Positions 1 through 12,794 of a stretch of DNA of 64,000 bases are shown here, piece after piece; position 1 is the stretch's first letter; every line of letters starts with the position of its first letter. The DNA comes from Sarcomyxa edulis (Eukaryota; Basidiomycota; Agaricomycetes; Agaricales; Mycenaceae). The notes under the pieces were generated by a model. That model was not told where the DNA came from and did not search any database. It saw nothing but the letters and a program-made list of their open reading frames with translations. The stretch covers positions 248,001 to 312,000 of the forward strand of contig QUOL01000016.1 of NCBI GenBank assembly GCA_009761415.1, written 5' to 3'. Made by a program: the position numbers and the translations under genes.

Positions 1-839
1 AATTTTCTTGGACTGGGAGACGAGTACAGTCCATTTACCGAACCCAATGTCATTCAAATGAATTATGAAGGAAGGTGGGAGAACTATGTTTCGAGGATAC
101 CTGGAGGGTTCATGGGAGTGCCTATCGTACTCTGATAGCGACGACCAGATATGTCAATAGCTCTAGGTGCTTACGGTTGCTCTACTTGGCCGGGCGTACT
201 TTTGACGACATGTTGATATTAGCCTGACGAGGTGAAATAGCGGGAACCTCGAAAGCGGTTGTTTGGTTGAGCTCCTCCCCTGCAAATAACCCCCTATGTG
301 ATACCCTTCGCGTACTTAAAGGTCGGCCTCGATTCTAGGAGTCCTCATATAAATTTATTGTACATGTTACTCACTCTCGTTTTACCATCTGGAACAAAGA
401 TGTCTTCCAAATCAATGCTTACCCCGTACCGATCTATGCAATGGCTCAATTTTATCAAAGTGCGTATTTCTGTTGTTGCCGTTGAAATCTGCTTCTGACC
501 CCGTTTACAGCTAATGGAGGACAGAGGATTTACGCTGGACACCTCTTCTGCTCACTCTAATGGATCGACCGTACAATTCTATCCGCCTGATTGTCAAGCG
601 AAAGACGGGGTACGTGATCGTTTGATTCTGATATTATAATTGTACTCACAGTCTCTCGCCTCATAGCCCGTTACGTTTGATAAACGTCAGCACGTTTCCC
701 ATTCGTCATCCAATCCATACTAATACTCCCCGCAGCTTACAACTATCCAGACCCGGTTTTGACACCATTCAGAGTCGAAGTCTTCGCTCACAGACTGAAG
801 AGCAAATATCGGTGGCTTGATGAGGATTTCATGACCTGA
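1..839 (+). CDS. 3' part of an unrecognised protein-coding gene
   Basis: The 5' end lies outside the window. I do not recognise the family. The first codons read in frame 1 from base 1 (LGLGDEYSPFTEPNVIQMNY) and then meet a stop at 133-135, so an intron probably begins before it. Later exons read well: one after an acceptor near 335 (motif FTIWNKDVFQINAYP), one after the acceptor at about 510 (LMEDRGFTLDTSSAHSNG), and a final exon after a branch-point/acceptor pair (tactaatactccccgcag) near 739, ending TGA at 837-839 with RVEVFAHRLKSKYRWLDEDF. The C-terminus is charged and no membrane segment is visible. Junctions in the first 330 bases are unresolved, so this could instead be a partly decayed gene. 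Coding sense in several separate exons with plausible splice sites is the only support. Confidence 0.5.
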
Positions 840-1240
840 ACCCCATCGTCCGGAGAACGTACAGAAAGGGTACTATCGCATAGGGAGGGAAGAAAAATTA
901 ATAGGAAAACAAACAAAACTCGGCGTCCTGTACTTGTAGTGTATGATGTTTCGACGTACACAATCTTTTCCTCAGAAAATTTATTCCTGTGTCAGTGCTC
1001 TATTTCACGTATATCCAGAGATATCTACTGTGCACACGACCAGAAATGAGACAAAGGGGACGCAAAGAGTTGTTTTTGTTACGATCTTTCCGAATATGGG
1101 TAGGCGTCGGCCGGTCGGGGATAACCGCGCCAATTTAGAGAACAGCTTCAGTCTGAGTGGTTTTTAGTATTTTTATACCGTTCTCCCATATAATCCCATC
1201 TCTTTCCTCTTTCCCTCACTAACGATCACCTAACGCCATC
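840..1240. other. intergenic; promoter and 5' leader of the MTHFR gene
   Basis: About 400 bases between a stop codon and the MTHFR start. A CT-rich stretch (tctttcctctttccctcac) sits just upstream of the ATG, as is common for fungal promoters. No other gene is visible. Confidence 0.5.
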
Positions 1241-3482
1241 ATGAAAATCAGCAAAAAAATTGACAACTCTGCAAAGGACAACAAGGTCTGGTGGTCCTTC
1301 GAATACTTTCCTCCAAGGACTGCTCAGGTGCGTATAAATATAAGGAAGGTGTACATGTTGGAATACCGACTTTTCGATGCAATGTCAAGGGACTGCAAAA
1401 TCTACTAGATCGTATAGAAAGAATGAGGGCGTTGGGTCCCGAGTTCATAGACATAACCTGGTGTGTAATAATTTACAAGCAGTCGTTCGATCCATGCTCA
1501 ATTTCATGGCTGCAGGAATGCAGGAGGTCGAACGTCCGATTTAACTTCGGAGATGGTCAAAACATGTCAAGGACTCATCGGTATCGAGACCTGTATGCAT
1601 CTCACATGTACGAACATGCCGAAAGAAAAAGTCGACATTGCATTACGGGTGAGTCGCGGATCAGCATCTCCAGATGAGCCATCTATCATAACACATTTGT
1701 ATACCGTTACTTCAGCAAGCGAAGAAACACGGTTGCCGGAATGTTTTGGCCCTTCGTGGGGACCCACCGACAGGCCAAAGCGAATGGCACGCCGTCGAAG
1801 GTGGCTTCGTCCATGGAATCGACCTTGTCAAGCACATCCGAAAGGAATATGGAGATTATTTCGACATAGCTGTCCCTGGCTTCCCTCAAAACCAACTTCT
1901 ACCTCCAGCCGAACGCGATCTGGAAATGAAGTACTTCAAAGAAAAAATCGACGCTGGATGTAACCTCATATTCACCCAGATGTTCTATGACGTCGAGATG
2001 TTCATCGACTGGGTGAAAGCCGTTCGTGCTGCGGATATAACGGTTCCCATCATTCCTGGTATCGCGCCCATACAGACGTGGAATGGGTTTCAGAGAGCTA
2101 CGAGTCTCGCTAAGACGGTCATACCGAAATCCTTTTCGGATGCTTTGGAGCCGTTTAAGAACGATGATGAGAAGGTCAGGGCGATCGGGACGAAGTTAGT
2201 GGCTGATATGTGTAGGAGGATATTGAAGGAGGATATTGGAATTCGCGGACTGCATTTCTATACCATGAATCTAGAGAAGGGGACGAAGATGCTGCTCGAG
2301 GAGCTGCAACTAGTACCGAGGGTTGAGACGATCAAGCCTTTGCCCTGGAGACAGGTCCGTGCTTTTCTTTCGCATGCTGAACCCCTCTAACAGTTCTGTC
2401 AACCAGTCTTTGACGCCGAACAGACGGCAGGAAACCATCCGTCCGATATTCTGGGCAAACCGTGCCAAATCTTACATCTCTCGTACAGAGAACTGGGACG
2501 AGTACCCTAACGGGCGTTTTGGAGATTCACGGAGTCCTGCGTACGGTGAACTGGACGGATACGGCGTCTGGATCAAGCAAACGGTAGATTACATATGCCA
2601 TGTCAATTCCAGGCCCTTGGATGCTTATTCGTCTTTTTTCTAGAAAGAAGACGCCATGAGACTATGGGGTGAACCCATCGCATTTTCCGACATTGCCTTG
2701 CTATTCAAGCGTTTCTGTTTGAGCGATCTGTCATCCCTTCCATGGTCGGACCAGGCTCCTGCTCGAGAAACCTCTGTCATCTCGAAACAGCTTGCGAAAA
2801 TGAATGAACTTGGGTTCTTGACCATCAATTCACAGCCTGCTGTTAACGGTGAACGAAGTGACGACACTACTTTCGGATGGGGCCCTAGCAATGGATATGT
2901 TTATCAAAAAGTACGACCTTCGAATCTCCATTTCTTTCGAAACACGCAGCATGCTGATTCTATCTTGATTTTTAGGCCTACCTCGAATTTTTCGTCAACC
3001 CGACACTTCTCTCCCTCCTTCTTCATCACATTGAACGAGATAACAATATCACATACTACGTGATAAACAAACGAGGTGATCTGTCTACCAACACTCACTC
3101 TGAAGGGCCAAATGCCGTAACGTGGGGCGTCTTCCCTGGCAAAGAGATTATCCAACCGACAATAGTCGAAGCAGTGAGCTTCATGGCATGGAAGGTACAT
3201 GAACAGTATCTATGTTCAACCTATCTGTATGTTAATGCGGGTTTATAGGATGAAGCCTTCGAATTGGGCCAACAATGGGCTAATCTCTACGACCCCGAAT
3301 CTCCCTCTCGGAAAGTAATTTCCGAACTCATGAATACCTGTTTCCTCGTCAACGTCGTCCATAACGACTTCAAGGACCCTGAAGCAATATTCAGACCTTT
3401 CTTCAAGGCAGGTGCCGAGTATCTTGCCATGAACTCGGACTCGAGCTCTCCTGGTGCAAATGGGCATCCGGTCTCCGGTTGA
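1241..3482 (+). CDS. MET13: methylenetetrahydrofolate reductase (MTHFR)
   Basis: Catalyses NAD(P)H- and FAD-dependent reduction of 5,10-methylene-THF to 5-methyl-THF, the methyl donor for methionine synthesis; cytosolic. Eight exons: 1241-1327, 1390-1460, 1516-1648, 1716-2354, 2407-2583, 2644-2910, 2976-3194, 3249-3482, summing to 1827 nt and 608 aa, close to yeast Met13 (about 600 aa). The catalytic half carries [11 protein letters not shown] (the Glu of E. coli Glu28), [35 protein letters not shown]-type FTQMFYD and PIIPGI. The eukaryotic regulatory half carries [52 protein letters not shown] and SFMAWK. Oddity: the segment that is normally AGYPxGHPE reads [11 protein letters not shown], so the FAD-contacting His is absent. 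The start is chosen because the N-terminus MKISKKI aligns with Met13. The gene converges with the ELMO gene downstream. Confidence 0.95.
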
Positions 3483-3984
3483 GTCTTCCTATCTTTCCAT
3501 TCTTTCAACAAGCCCCTTCCTTTTTCTTCAACAGCTAATCTTACGTCGTCGATATCTTTTTCTTCCTGCCTAATGCACTGTATACTGCCTCCTTCGTTTT
3601 CCTTTCGTCAATCGCTATCTCCCACAATCATGTTCTGTGTCATACTACATAGCATTTGCCGGGTTCAACCCCCGTTGTTTTTTTATACGATTCCCCATCC
3701 TATAGCATTGTTCTCCCATCCAACTGACTGCGCATCTCACAATAGTTTCCCTTGCTTCAACTGCATTTTTACCAATCTACTTACCACACACTTACATATA
3801 ACACATTGCTTCAACTGCATAAATCTCTGCCATCTTCGATACCTACCTCTATCGTTTTTGGCTCGAGCATCTCCATTCGCAATCAATATATCTCGCCCAG
3901 CACTCTGGCTGGTTCCTCATGGCAGATCCCACGAACACAATAATATAGATGTTACACTCACAACATATGAAAACGTTAACAAGA
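3483..3984. other. convergent intergenic region (3' UTRs)
   Basis: About 500 bases between two convergent stop codons. It is pyrimidine-rich on the + strand (long T/C runs at 3490-3900). I see no coding sequence; it probably holds the two 3' UTRs and polyadenylation signals. Confidence 0.5.
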
Positions 3985-6900
3985 TTACATCAATTCGGAA
4001 AAGAAAAAGTCGGTGTTCGTAGGGGGCGGTCCTGCCACGAGCCCACTGGGTATCTCCACCATCTCTCCAGATAGATCTACACGCAAAAAAGCGAACGGAT
4101 GAGCAAATATGATATGATAGCAGGAAGAAAGAAAACAGGACGCACCGAGCAGTTTGATTTTCAACCCAATCTCCGTCAGGGCATCTACAAATCCTGCAGT
4201 TTCTTCCGATGCGACATGCCCACCATCTCTCCGGAGCATGTTCAACCCGTCTGTCCAATCTGCCCATCTTGACTGATCAGGGGCGATTTGGTCTGCCAGA
4301 GATCCTTCGTGAGCACTAAGTAGTGAAAACGATAACGGCGAAGGCACGAGGGGGGAGGTCGGTGGGAGATCGTTTTGATCTCGAAGGACGTTTGGAGGTG
4401 GAGCACAGGTACCAGTAGCTATCTCGCTGATCAATGCCACTTCAATCCGTTCTGGGAGATCTTCCAGTCCGTTTCGGACAGGGAATTTGACGGCGCTATC
4501 TACGTAATGTAGATACTTGAGACCATTATCCTGCATAGGCTTTCGTTAGAAAGTGAGTCTGGCAGGTGGTGAGAAACTGTTCTCACTAATCGCAGGAACC
4601 GCCAAGGCTTAGACGGGCGACGTACCGCCTCTCGGGATGAGGTAGCTGATTGTGGAAGAGCCGTTACAAACCAGGCTCCTTGAAGCAAACATTGTAATCT
4701 CTGCTGCCGCACAAATTCATATGATTCCTTGTACAACTTGTTCCGTAAATTCCTGAAACAGAAGATGGAATGAATTAAACGAAATCCCAGGTTGTCATAA
4801 GGTATTCATAACTTACCTGACTGGGACCTTACTCAGGAGATCGTCTTCCATCTCAAGCTCTTTCATTTGTCTGGTTCTAACAGTACGGTATTCGCATTCC
4901 AGAAAGTCATGCTCGACTTCGTGCCACTGCCGAGTGTTTTCTTTACGCAAAGCGACTTTGACTCTGTAAATCTATGTAAGACCAAAGTCGCACGGGAAGA
5001 TCTCAAGTTGTGCTTACTGGCTCCGAACCAAAGCTACTACACGAGTAAAATCACCGAAAGCTGCGCCACTTTCACTCCACATTCGCAAGAAGAAATGCGT
5101 TGCTAGAGAATGAACTTTGTAGAAGTCGAGGAAGAACGGTTGAAAAGTCGTAGATGTTGAGTCTACTTGCAATGTCAGTCTTGAAGAAACTAAAACGGTC
5201 GCGATGCAACATACATCCTGGAGCAAAGATGGCCCAATGTTCTGACAGCAGTTCTACGACCTCGTTCGAGGCTTTAGCAATAGGGCATCTCCTTTCTTCC
5301 GGGCGGCTCAGTTGTTCGAGGACCACCTGCATGCAAGGGAGAATACTTTGAGAGACAATGGAGACGATTACTACCTTGGATACGAACCTTGGAGAAATTG
5401 GGATCGTTCTCGACGAATTTTTTCTGTATAGGCAATCGTAATATTAGCAGATGAAACACAGATACGATGCCACAGAAACATACCAGGCAGTCCAATCCTA
5501 GAACACCCACATCGCCGAACTCATTGATGACATCTTCCGAATCAAAGCCCAGTTGACGCCATTTAAGTACTTGACCGTGTTCATCGACACTGTGTTCATT
5601 GAGCTTGCTGCTGTTCCAGATGAAATCCAGTGCGACGCCATGCGAGGGTACGGACTCTGGATCAACAAGAGTGGTTTTCTTGCGATACGTAACGCGAATT
5701 ATGTTGGCTTGAAAGTCGAGTATGCAGGACGTCAGGTCTTCGATGGTGTTGGATGACATCAAACGCTGATAGAAGCCCACCGGTTAGACCTGGATTTTTT
5801 GGAATTAAGTGGCCCTCGACTCACCACCACTGCTTTGCGCACGTTCAACCTTTCCAGCTCGACCATGAACTCTTCCCATCGGGTATCACTCGCATGCGAT
5901 AACAAGGAGTTGATCAACATCATACTATCGACCGAATCGTGCCCCCTCAATAACAATTTTGTTCAGGAATAGCATGGATCATCTCATACCTGTACTGTGC
6001 CATAGCAGTATCAGCACTTCCCAATCGACTGACCACAGTCTCCAGGAGCCCCTTCTCTTTCCTCATCTGTTCAAAAACAACAGAAAATCCGTACCGGTAT
6101 ACCGACCCGGGCGGAGCATTTGGTGGACTCCTGCTTGAACTAGCCATCGTAGGGCCTGGGGCACTCATCGGATTGGCTTCCACTAATTTCTTCAAAATCG
6201 CAGTAGCAGGACGACAAACATTGATAAGTGAACTCGGCGATGAGAGGATCTGCACGACTTTGAAGATGAACGCATCATCAAGGGTCGCCCACCCGTAGTC
6301 GAGATCCATGAGGTTTTGCATCGCGGCCAGTGCGTACTATATATGAATATGATGGAGTGAAACCGTGTAAATGATCAATAGTTGGCTCTCGACGTACTGC
6401 AAGAGTATTACCATGGCTGGTATATATCACATTGACCAGCTCTGCTAGCCCGTCGTGCAAGATGAACTCTTGCGCGAATTGTTCCTCCTAGTGCGAAGTT
6501 CAATGAATAGCAAAGTGAAAACCCAAGGTGAGATAGCATACCCGTATGTACTTCTGCAGCGAGAACAACGTCATCTTGAATGTCTTGTCATCCCGCAAAG
6601 TAAGCCTTTCAGCTGTTTCTTTCGCCTCGAGCGCTGGGGAATTTACAAGTCTGGTCATTCCACATGAGACTATGATGCAGGAAGCACAGAGGTGGAAAAT
6701 CACCCACTTAAGATTGATCTTGGTCTTGATCTTCTTTCGTAGATTGTCGTTTGTGACCAGCTCATCGTTTTCATCTCGAAGAGCGAAGTTCGCAGGACTA
6801 TCTTGAATTTTTAGGTTTATACACAATTGTCGCACAACATCATCGACGGTCAATGTAGGATCGATCCGTGCGCGTACGGTGACGCCTTCTTTAGTAGTGA

Positions 6901-7015
6901 CATTGTTGGTGGGCACGAGAGCACCCGCTCTCGCTGGAGTGGTGCCATTTGCTGCTGATGAAGGGGACAGAGGGCTTCTTACGCCTGGTTGCGTCGAGAT
7001 AGAGGGTGATGACAT
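3985..7015 (-). CDS. ELMO (CED-12) family protein
   Basis: ELMO proteins act with DOCK-type exchange factors to activate Rac GTPases and control actin and polarity. In order: an N-terminal ubiquitin/RBD-like stretch (VTVRARIDPTLTVDDVVRQL), armadillo-type repeats (SLINVCRPATAILKKLVEA), the ELMO domain (SMMLINSLLSHASDTRWEEF, LKWRQLGFDSEDVINEFGD, GVLGLDCLKKFVENDP, FFLDFYKVHSLATHFFLRMW), then a PH-like C-terminal region (LKYLHYVDSAVKFPVRNG) and a short tail with GPPPTNTDFF. The N-terminal exons are 6708-7015 and 6542-6650; about a dozen exons follow, with short introns. Start: first ATG of the open exon at 7015, before a Ser/Pro-rich leader. The stop at 3985 follows a short last exon. An upstream non-coding exon is possible. 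Confidence 0.88.
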
Positions 7016-8657
7016 GGATTACAAGCACTGCAAAAGTCAGAACATAAGGAATCTTTGGAGTCATATGTTATGCAGCAACATGTAGCAACACACCTTTCAA
7101 AGAGGAAACTAGAGTGGTCTCAACGATATCTAGTAAAAAATTTGGACGTCAATCACTCGCAAAACGGTCTATCGACTCAAATTTTGACACCATAGATATG
7201 TGTCATTCCAATTGAACACATGGGGTTTTTCGACACCCTGATACGAAGACCATATATACGAGGGAAAAACCAAGCTTTGTGTGAGGCTAAGTCCCTCACG
7301 AAACGAAACGATGCAAGAGTAGCCTAGCAGAACGGAATGGCCTGAAGGTATACACAAAACATGGCAGAAAAGACCTCAAAAGGTAGAATATGACGCCCAC
7401 CTCGATACGAATGACTTGCGGTCCCTCTCCAATCGTTTCGTCTCGTACAGATTGTCGATCCTAACCCGAGATATCGATGAAACTCCAATGAGAGACTTAA
7501 GAGACTAGATTTCAGAGGTGACAGGAATATACGATGGGTATAAAAGACGGTAGTTAGAGCTGCAACTCAAGGGTATAAATGAAGGAGATGGCAGTGTCGA
7601 GGGCGTGTGGTACAACCGTGACACGGTGTCCTCGACGCCAAATTTACGCAACGTTGATTTTCTACTACTAGCAGCACTGCCGGCCACCAGCTTCAGACTT
7701 GCTTTCTGCTCTTCCGTTCGACCATAAGAATATGAAGATTAGTGTATTATCACCCTGCCCTCCGCAAGCGCGACGCTGATCTCACAGCTTGCTATTCAGT
7801 GCAGAAATTCAGTCGATTCCTGGCTGTGCTTAATTTCACGCTGTATCATGTCGATGCTGTCCATCTTGTATGCCGACCTTTTCTGATGGTTTTCCCTCGT
7901 CGTACGGGACCGCACAGACCGTCGACATGGACCTCGCCACGTTGATTGACGCGACCAAAAATGGACGAAAATCCCAAAATATTGAAACGCGCTATATGTA
8001 GTCTCCTTAAAGCAGAGTAAACAATTCGTTCAACCCTCGTGCCTCGGGATATTCTTGTTTGACGTCTGCTTTTTCATCCGGCTCCTTGTCGATAGCTCGT
8101 TTCAATCTCCGCTCGGCAGGCCGGCAAATCACGAGCGGTCCCAAATCGCGTACACAATAGTCAATAGGCGCTCGTCGACATCTCTCCTATCTGCGCGTAA
8201 TTCTGTCAAGATCGCTCTGAATCTCTGTTAATTTTATAATTATATAATGTGATTTATCCTTCCGCCCTCTAACTGGTCCAAAACCCGGGACTTTAACTGC
8301 ATATCAGCTCAAGATCTCGAAAGGCTCGCCCACATCGTCGCACCATCTCTGCACTAAGTCCGGGCCCCATGTGCATTGCATACAATTGACACATATCAGA
8401 AGAGAAGCCATTGTTCCTTGAGGAGCAAGAAATTTTGCGCAGACGTTGAAGAGGAGATGTATAAGATAGACCAATCTGGCTCAAGACAACAGATATCCCA
8501 TTCGATGCGCTGTTGGAAAAGTATAAGTATCTGGGAGTAAAACATGAGTAAGACACGTCACATCTAGAGAATGGAGAGCTTACATTGAAGAGATCCTGTC
8601 ATTTATGGCCAGAGCCTGTGAAAACGAGCATGGAGAGAGACGCGAGAATAACGACAG
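7016..8657. other. intergenic; no supported gene
   Basis: About 1.6 kb. The proximal part is presumably the ELMO promoter and 5' leader (antisense). Short open frames occur on both strands (for example 8293-8556 minus) but none shows family motifs, consistent splice sites or sustained coding sense. I see no RNA gene or repeat. Confidence 0.4.
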
Positions 8658-8980
8658 CTACCAGGAGCCGGAGGAGGGTATGTCCCTTTTCTTGCGCAGC
8701 GGTAATGAAAGAGCCCAACAAGAAGTCGTGCAGGACATCTGCGTAGCCGAGAGGTGAACCCCGCCACCTTTTCCATATGTTTCGGCTTCCTCTTCGTAAA
8801 TCGTCTCGATTGTTCGAAATGCCCACTCCTTAAGCTGCTAATGTGCTATAAGAATTCAGATCATACGTCTTTTTCTCGTTGGTTGGGCGATCCGTTGTCA
8901 TAGTGCGATAGGCATTGGAAGCACTGTCCGAGTCTTTGCTTGAGTGCATGAGGCTCGACGATGTCCGAGTCGTTCGCCAT
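8658..8980 (-). CDS. small hypothetical protein (about 100 aa)
   Basis: I do not recognise it. Exon 1 (8867-8980) begins at an ATG and reads MANDSDIVEPHALKQRLGQC, ending in front of a GTATGA donor. The second exon follows a gcag acceptor and reads EWAFRTIETIYEEEAETYGK before a TAG at 8658-8660. The residue mix (acidic, helical, with a CFQC pair) looks like protein rather than chance. The same sense frame remains open upstream to about 9075, so a 5' exon may be missing. A second frame over the same bases could encode a C-terminal membrane helix, so the true end is uncertain. No neighbour suggests a function. Confidence 0.35.
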
Positions 8981-11325
8981 GACAGTAGTTCGTCCTGCGA
9001 GAACTTGGGAGGCCGTCTGGCTATGGCTTTGTGATCTGCCTTCTTCGTTTCTAGAAGGGCCCGTGCAAAGTTCGGCAAGAAATTCGCCTAGAGTTCAAAG
9101 GCTTTTTGAACAAGCTGTCGAGCTCTCGGGAGCGTGTTGAGTTGGCGAAATTCCGTTCTTTGAGAAGTACAAGAAGACTTGAAGCTTGAAGACTTGGGCC
9201 TCAGCATCAAAAGTTGGATGGGCCCACGTCTGGGATCGAGGAAGACAGTAAGAGGGAAGTGAAAAAAAGAATTTCAATAACTTTCATGACTTGCAATTGC
9301 AACGCGGCGAAAAGGTATTCGATTTTTGTTCGATTCAATTCAACGACTTGTAATGAATTTAGGCATTTTAAGCTCCGATTAAAAACCACCTATCGACAAG
9401 CCCCTCGCGTCAAAAAGCAGACTAGCTATATGCACGCCACGCCACGTCTACGCACTGTCTGGGGCATTGCGTCTTCGTACTTACTGGCAACATGCTCCTG
9501 TCTATGTTCGACGACTTTCGGTTTTCATCTCTCGCCCGCTTTCTGCGCACCCGATCGGAGCATCTCCAGCATTAGTCTATGTCTATGGTTCTGATGGCAA
9601 ACGCACGATGCAATTTATGAGAGCCGCCGATATTGATGGATATGTGCTCCACTTGCAAAAAAAAGTAGACAAGAAAAAGATCTATCCGCGACAGGGTGAG
9701 TAACAGCCGTTCGTTCACACAAGTCCGCATCCTTCTATGATATCAGTACTTCACGGCCGCAGAGGATCTTGGACCACCTTTCTTTCTTTCTATCTTTCGT
9801 TCTGATACTGATACCCCTTTCCATTGAATTTTGCGCGAGCTCTGATCTCAGTCAGTCATTCGCAATTCTCCTCGCCCCGCCGATACCCTTTCGACGTTTC
9901 GACGTTTCAATTCCAACATTTCAATTTAGAAGGCCCAAGCTAGATACATACAACCCAATCTCAATCTACTCCCTGCCTGCCTGCTTCATGATCTCGAATT
10001 TATCATTCTTAATCTTATTCGCTACCTGCCGAGATCTTTTCCCTCGCCGAATCCCTGCATGGAAGTAACCGCTGAGGATTGTGGAACTCAGTCATTTACT
10101 TCACGCCGTGGGCCGTGGCCTCATGTTCATGTTCTGGTTCTCGCCTTTGTCTTGTCTGCCATGTCTAGGCGCGCGCACTCCGCATTGCTACCGAATATCC
10201 CAATGTCATGTCCACCATATGCATGTGCAAATGGCCCGCGAGGTGGCTATTCTTGCCTCTCATCTCATTGACATAACCCCCGGGTTTGTGGAGGGTTAGG
10301 CTATCATATCGGTCTCTTGGAAGGCACGCACCCCATCCTTAATCATAGGTGATAATCGCCTTTCCAACCCATCGTGGTCCGTCGCCTTTTGTTCCGATGT
10401 ACGTTACCTATTCTATTAATTTTGACATGGGGTACTATCAAAAATTGATGAACTACTTACTACCTTTATGAAGGCTCCTCAAAGTACGGCGTTACTCAAC
10501 GCTTTGTCACTCCCGGGCCTTGTGAGTGCTATTAAGGGAGATGAAAGCATGATATGACGCAAGACTGAACCTTGTGAAGACAATATGTTCGCGGGAAGGT
10601 CATGGGACGAGTTATCATTTTCATTATGGGTGCGTGCACTGGCATGGTCCCCTCATGCATGCCAAGTTTTAGTTTTCGCATGTAAACAGAGACAGAAGGT
10701 AATGAACCATTTCGTCCGTAGGGTTCAGTCATCCCCTAAAATGGTTGTTTTATCCCAGATGCTATATTACCTCAAATTTGCCCGCCGATTCAATAACTTC
10801 GGACGAAATAGCTGTATCTTACGCCCATTGGTTGCCGCTACTTTACTATTTTGATGCACCTATCGTCTTCCCAGGTCTTCGGCTTCGACATCGACATTTC
10901 TTTATCTGCATGTGAGCCCGTTTCGATTTGCTTCCTTCCCCTCATATTTAGACCAGAGCGTGACGCGTTAATATCCCCTATTTTACTCGCAGTACACAGG
11001 CAGGCGCGTTTAGAGCGTTCAGCGCTTTTTAAGGTTTTGGTGATATGATCCTGGAGTAAGTAATCGATACTTGACAATAGTCAGTTGAGCGTCTTAGCTC
11101 GCAATGGATGTCGACCTGATAACGACGTTTCTACCAATGGCACTCGGGAATTGCAAATCTGCGGTATCACAGTGATATGTATTTGCCTATCTTTTGTGGG
11201 CCCAGGTATAGGTATACAATTTTTGTCAGCCTCACAATCATTATCTGCCTTCGGTCCATATCATAATACACAACCTCTTTCCCGTCAGCTCAGGCCACAG
11301 CTTTCATATATCTTTTATAGGCGAA
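8981..11325. other. intergenic; no supported gene
   Basis: About 2.3 kb. Open frames up to about 125 codons occur on the + strand (9214-9594, 9467-9703, 9769-10068) but lack motifs and do not join by good splice sites. A short direct repeat (cgacgtttcgacgtttc) lies near 9893. The last few hundred bases are presumably the promoter of the next gene. Confidence 0.4.
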
Positions 11326-12794
11326 ATGGACCTCCTTCCCCTTCCCAAAGACTTATCTCTGGAACCATCCACCGCTCCAAGTTCCATAGCCATATCTAGG
11401 GAATCACGCCATCTCGGCTCACACCACTACCACTTTCGGGCAACACAACGATTACGGTCCTACAGTCACGGTGGGACTCATGCACTGTCCGAAGCCCTTC
11501 TCCCGTCTTCTACGTCACCTGCGCATGCGCATGCTACTCCCAATCTTTCCGTTTCCGTTTGCGACTCGGATGCACCACCGACCTCTGCGTGCATGAACAT
11601 TCTTCCCAGCCGACCCTCTAGATCTCGTAAATCATCCTCTCAGGCTGGGAACACCTCACCTCCTCCTGCTATTTCGAAAAATGTCAAACCCTCGTCTCGT
11701 TCTTTTCCTCTCGGAAGAAGGAGCAGAGTGATGAGAATCGGAAATTCAGAGAGGCCTACATTCCACTCCCGTGCCCGTGTTCGTGTTCGGACCCAAGGTC
11801 TAGTCATCGAAGCGCTTCAGGGCAAACGAAAACAGTCGCGTTTGTACCCGGAAAATGCAGATAACCAAAGTCGTCCCAGCTGCAGGGTTCCTCTCACAGA
11901 TATCCCAGACTCCACTGGCAATGCATATGGCAATAGCTCGATTCGTCCCCATCTCCGCCCCGGTGCCGCCTCCAACTCCACCACCTTGTCAATGTCATCT
12001 TTACCGAAGAGATCCTGCCGCATCTTCGAATCAACGCTGGATGTCGTTGATATTATTAATTACCTCGAGCTTGAAGAGACATTGTTTCCCTCGGACATGC
12101 ACCTGGAAGTTGATCAGGCTCTCAATGCTCTGCACCTCGACCTTGAAAAGCCACCCTCCCCCCTGTTTCCCTCGTGCACGGACATGCCTGGATTACCGCA
12201 GGATATGCTCGACATGTGCGCGCAATTGGATATTCTAGCCGCTCAAGTGCAGAGAATGGACGTTCCTTGTTTCGACACTGTCGCCGTCAAATTTCCCCGC
12301 CATTACGATTCAGGGATCGACGTGACACTACCTTGCTCGTATTTTGAGAATAGACACTTCCCTTCCGTCGAACCCGAAAATGATAATGATAATGAAGACG
12401 CTACCCGGGTCCTCCTCGGCAGGGAGTGGCCGACGAAGTTTGCGGGATTAGGCGGTGATCGCCTCGAGCCGGATCAAGGCATAATGGAGGTCGGTCTATT
12501 TCTCTTCATCTTCAATGGAGGGAGGTGCTTCTTGGATGTATCCGGGCTGAGGGAAATATTTACAGTCTGACAGCCTGGATAAAGGAAGCAGAGCGTTACG
12601 ATCTCGCCTTCCTGTCACAGGCAATGTCTTCTGTAAGAACCTCCAGGCATGTATAGTTTTGACACACTTCTCTTTTTTTTTCATGGCCTGACACTGATAC
12701 AATGACATTGAGCTAGACTTCGGAATGGGATCCAAATAAACCTCTGGCGTCATCTTCTCGAAGTGCAGAGCCAAACTTCGACCTTGCCATTTGA
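11326..12794 (+). CDS. hypothetical Ser/Pro-rich protein, 447 aa
   Basis: Family not recognised. Three exons (11326-12524, 12566-12632, 12717-12794) sum to 1344 nt, divisible by three. The first two introns are 41 and 84 nt with GT-AG ends. The N-terminal half is low complexity, rich in Ser, Pro, Arg and His. The C-terminal half is more structured: RIFESTLDVVDIINYLELEE, DQALNALHLDLEKPPSP, LDMCAQLDILAAQVQRMDVP (helical), and after splicing LTAWIKEAERYDLAFLSQAM, ending SSRSAEPNFDLAI. No signal peptide or membrane segment is visible. If the first intron is not removed the protein would end at 12570 (414 aa); the spliced form is preferred because the downstream exons keep coding sense. Confidence 0.62.
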
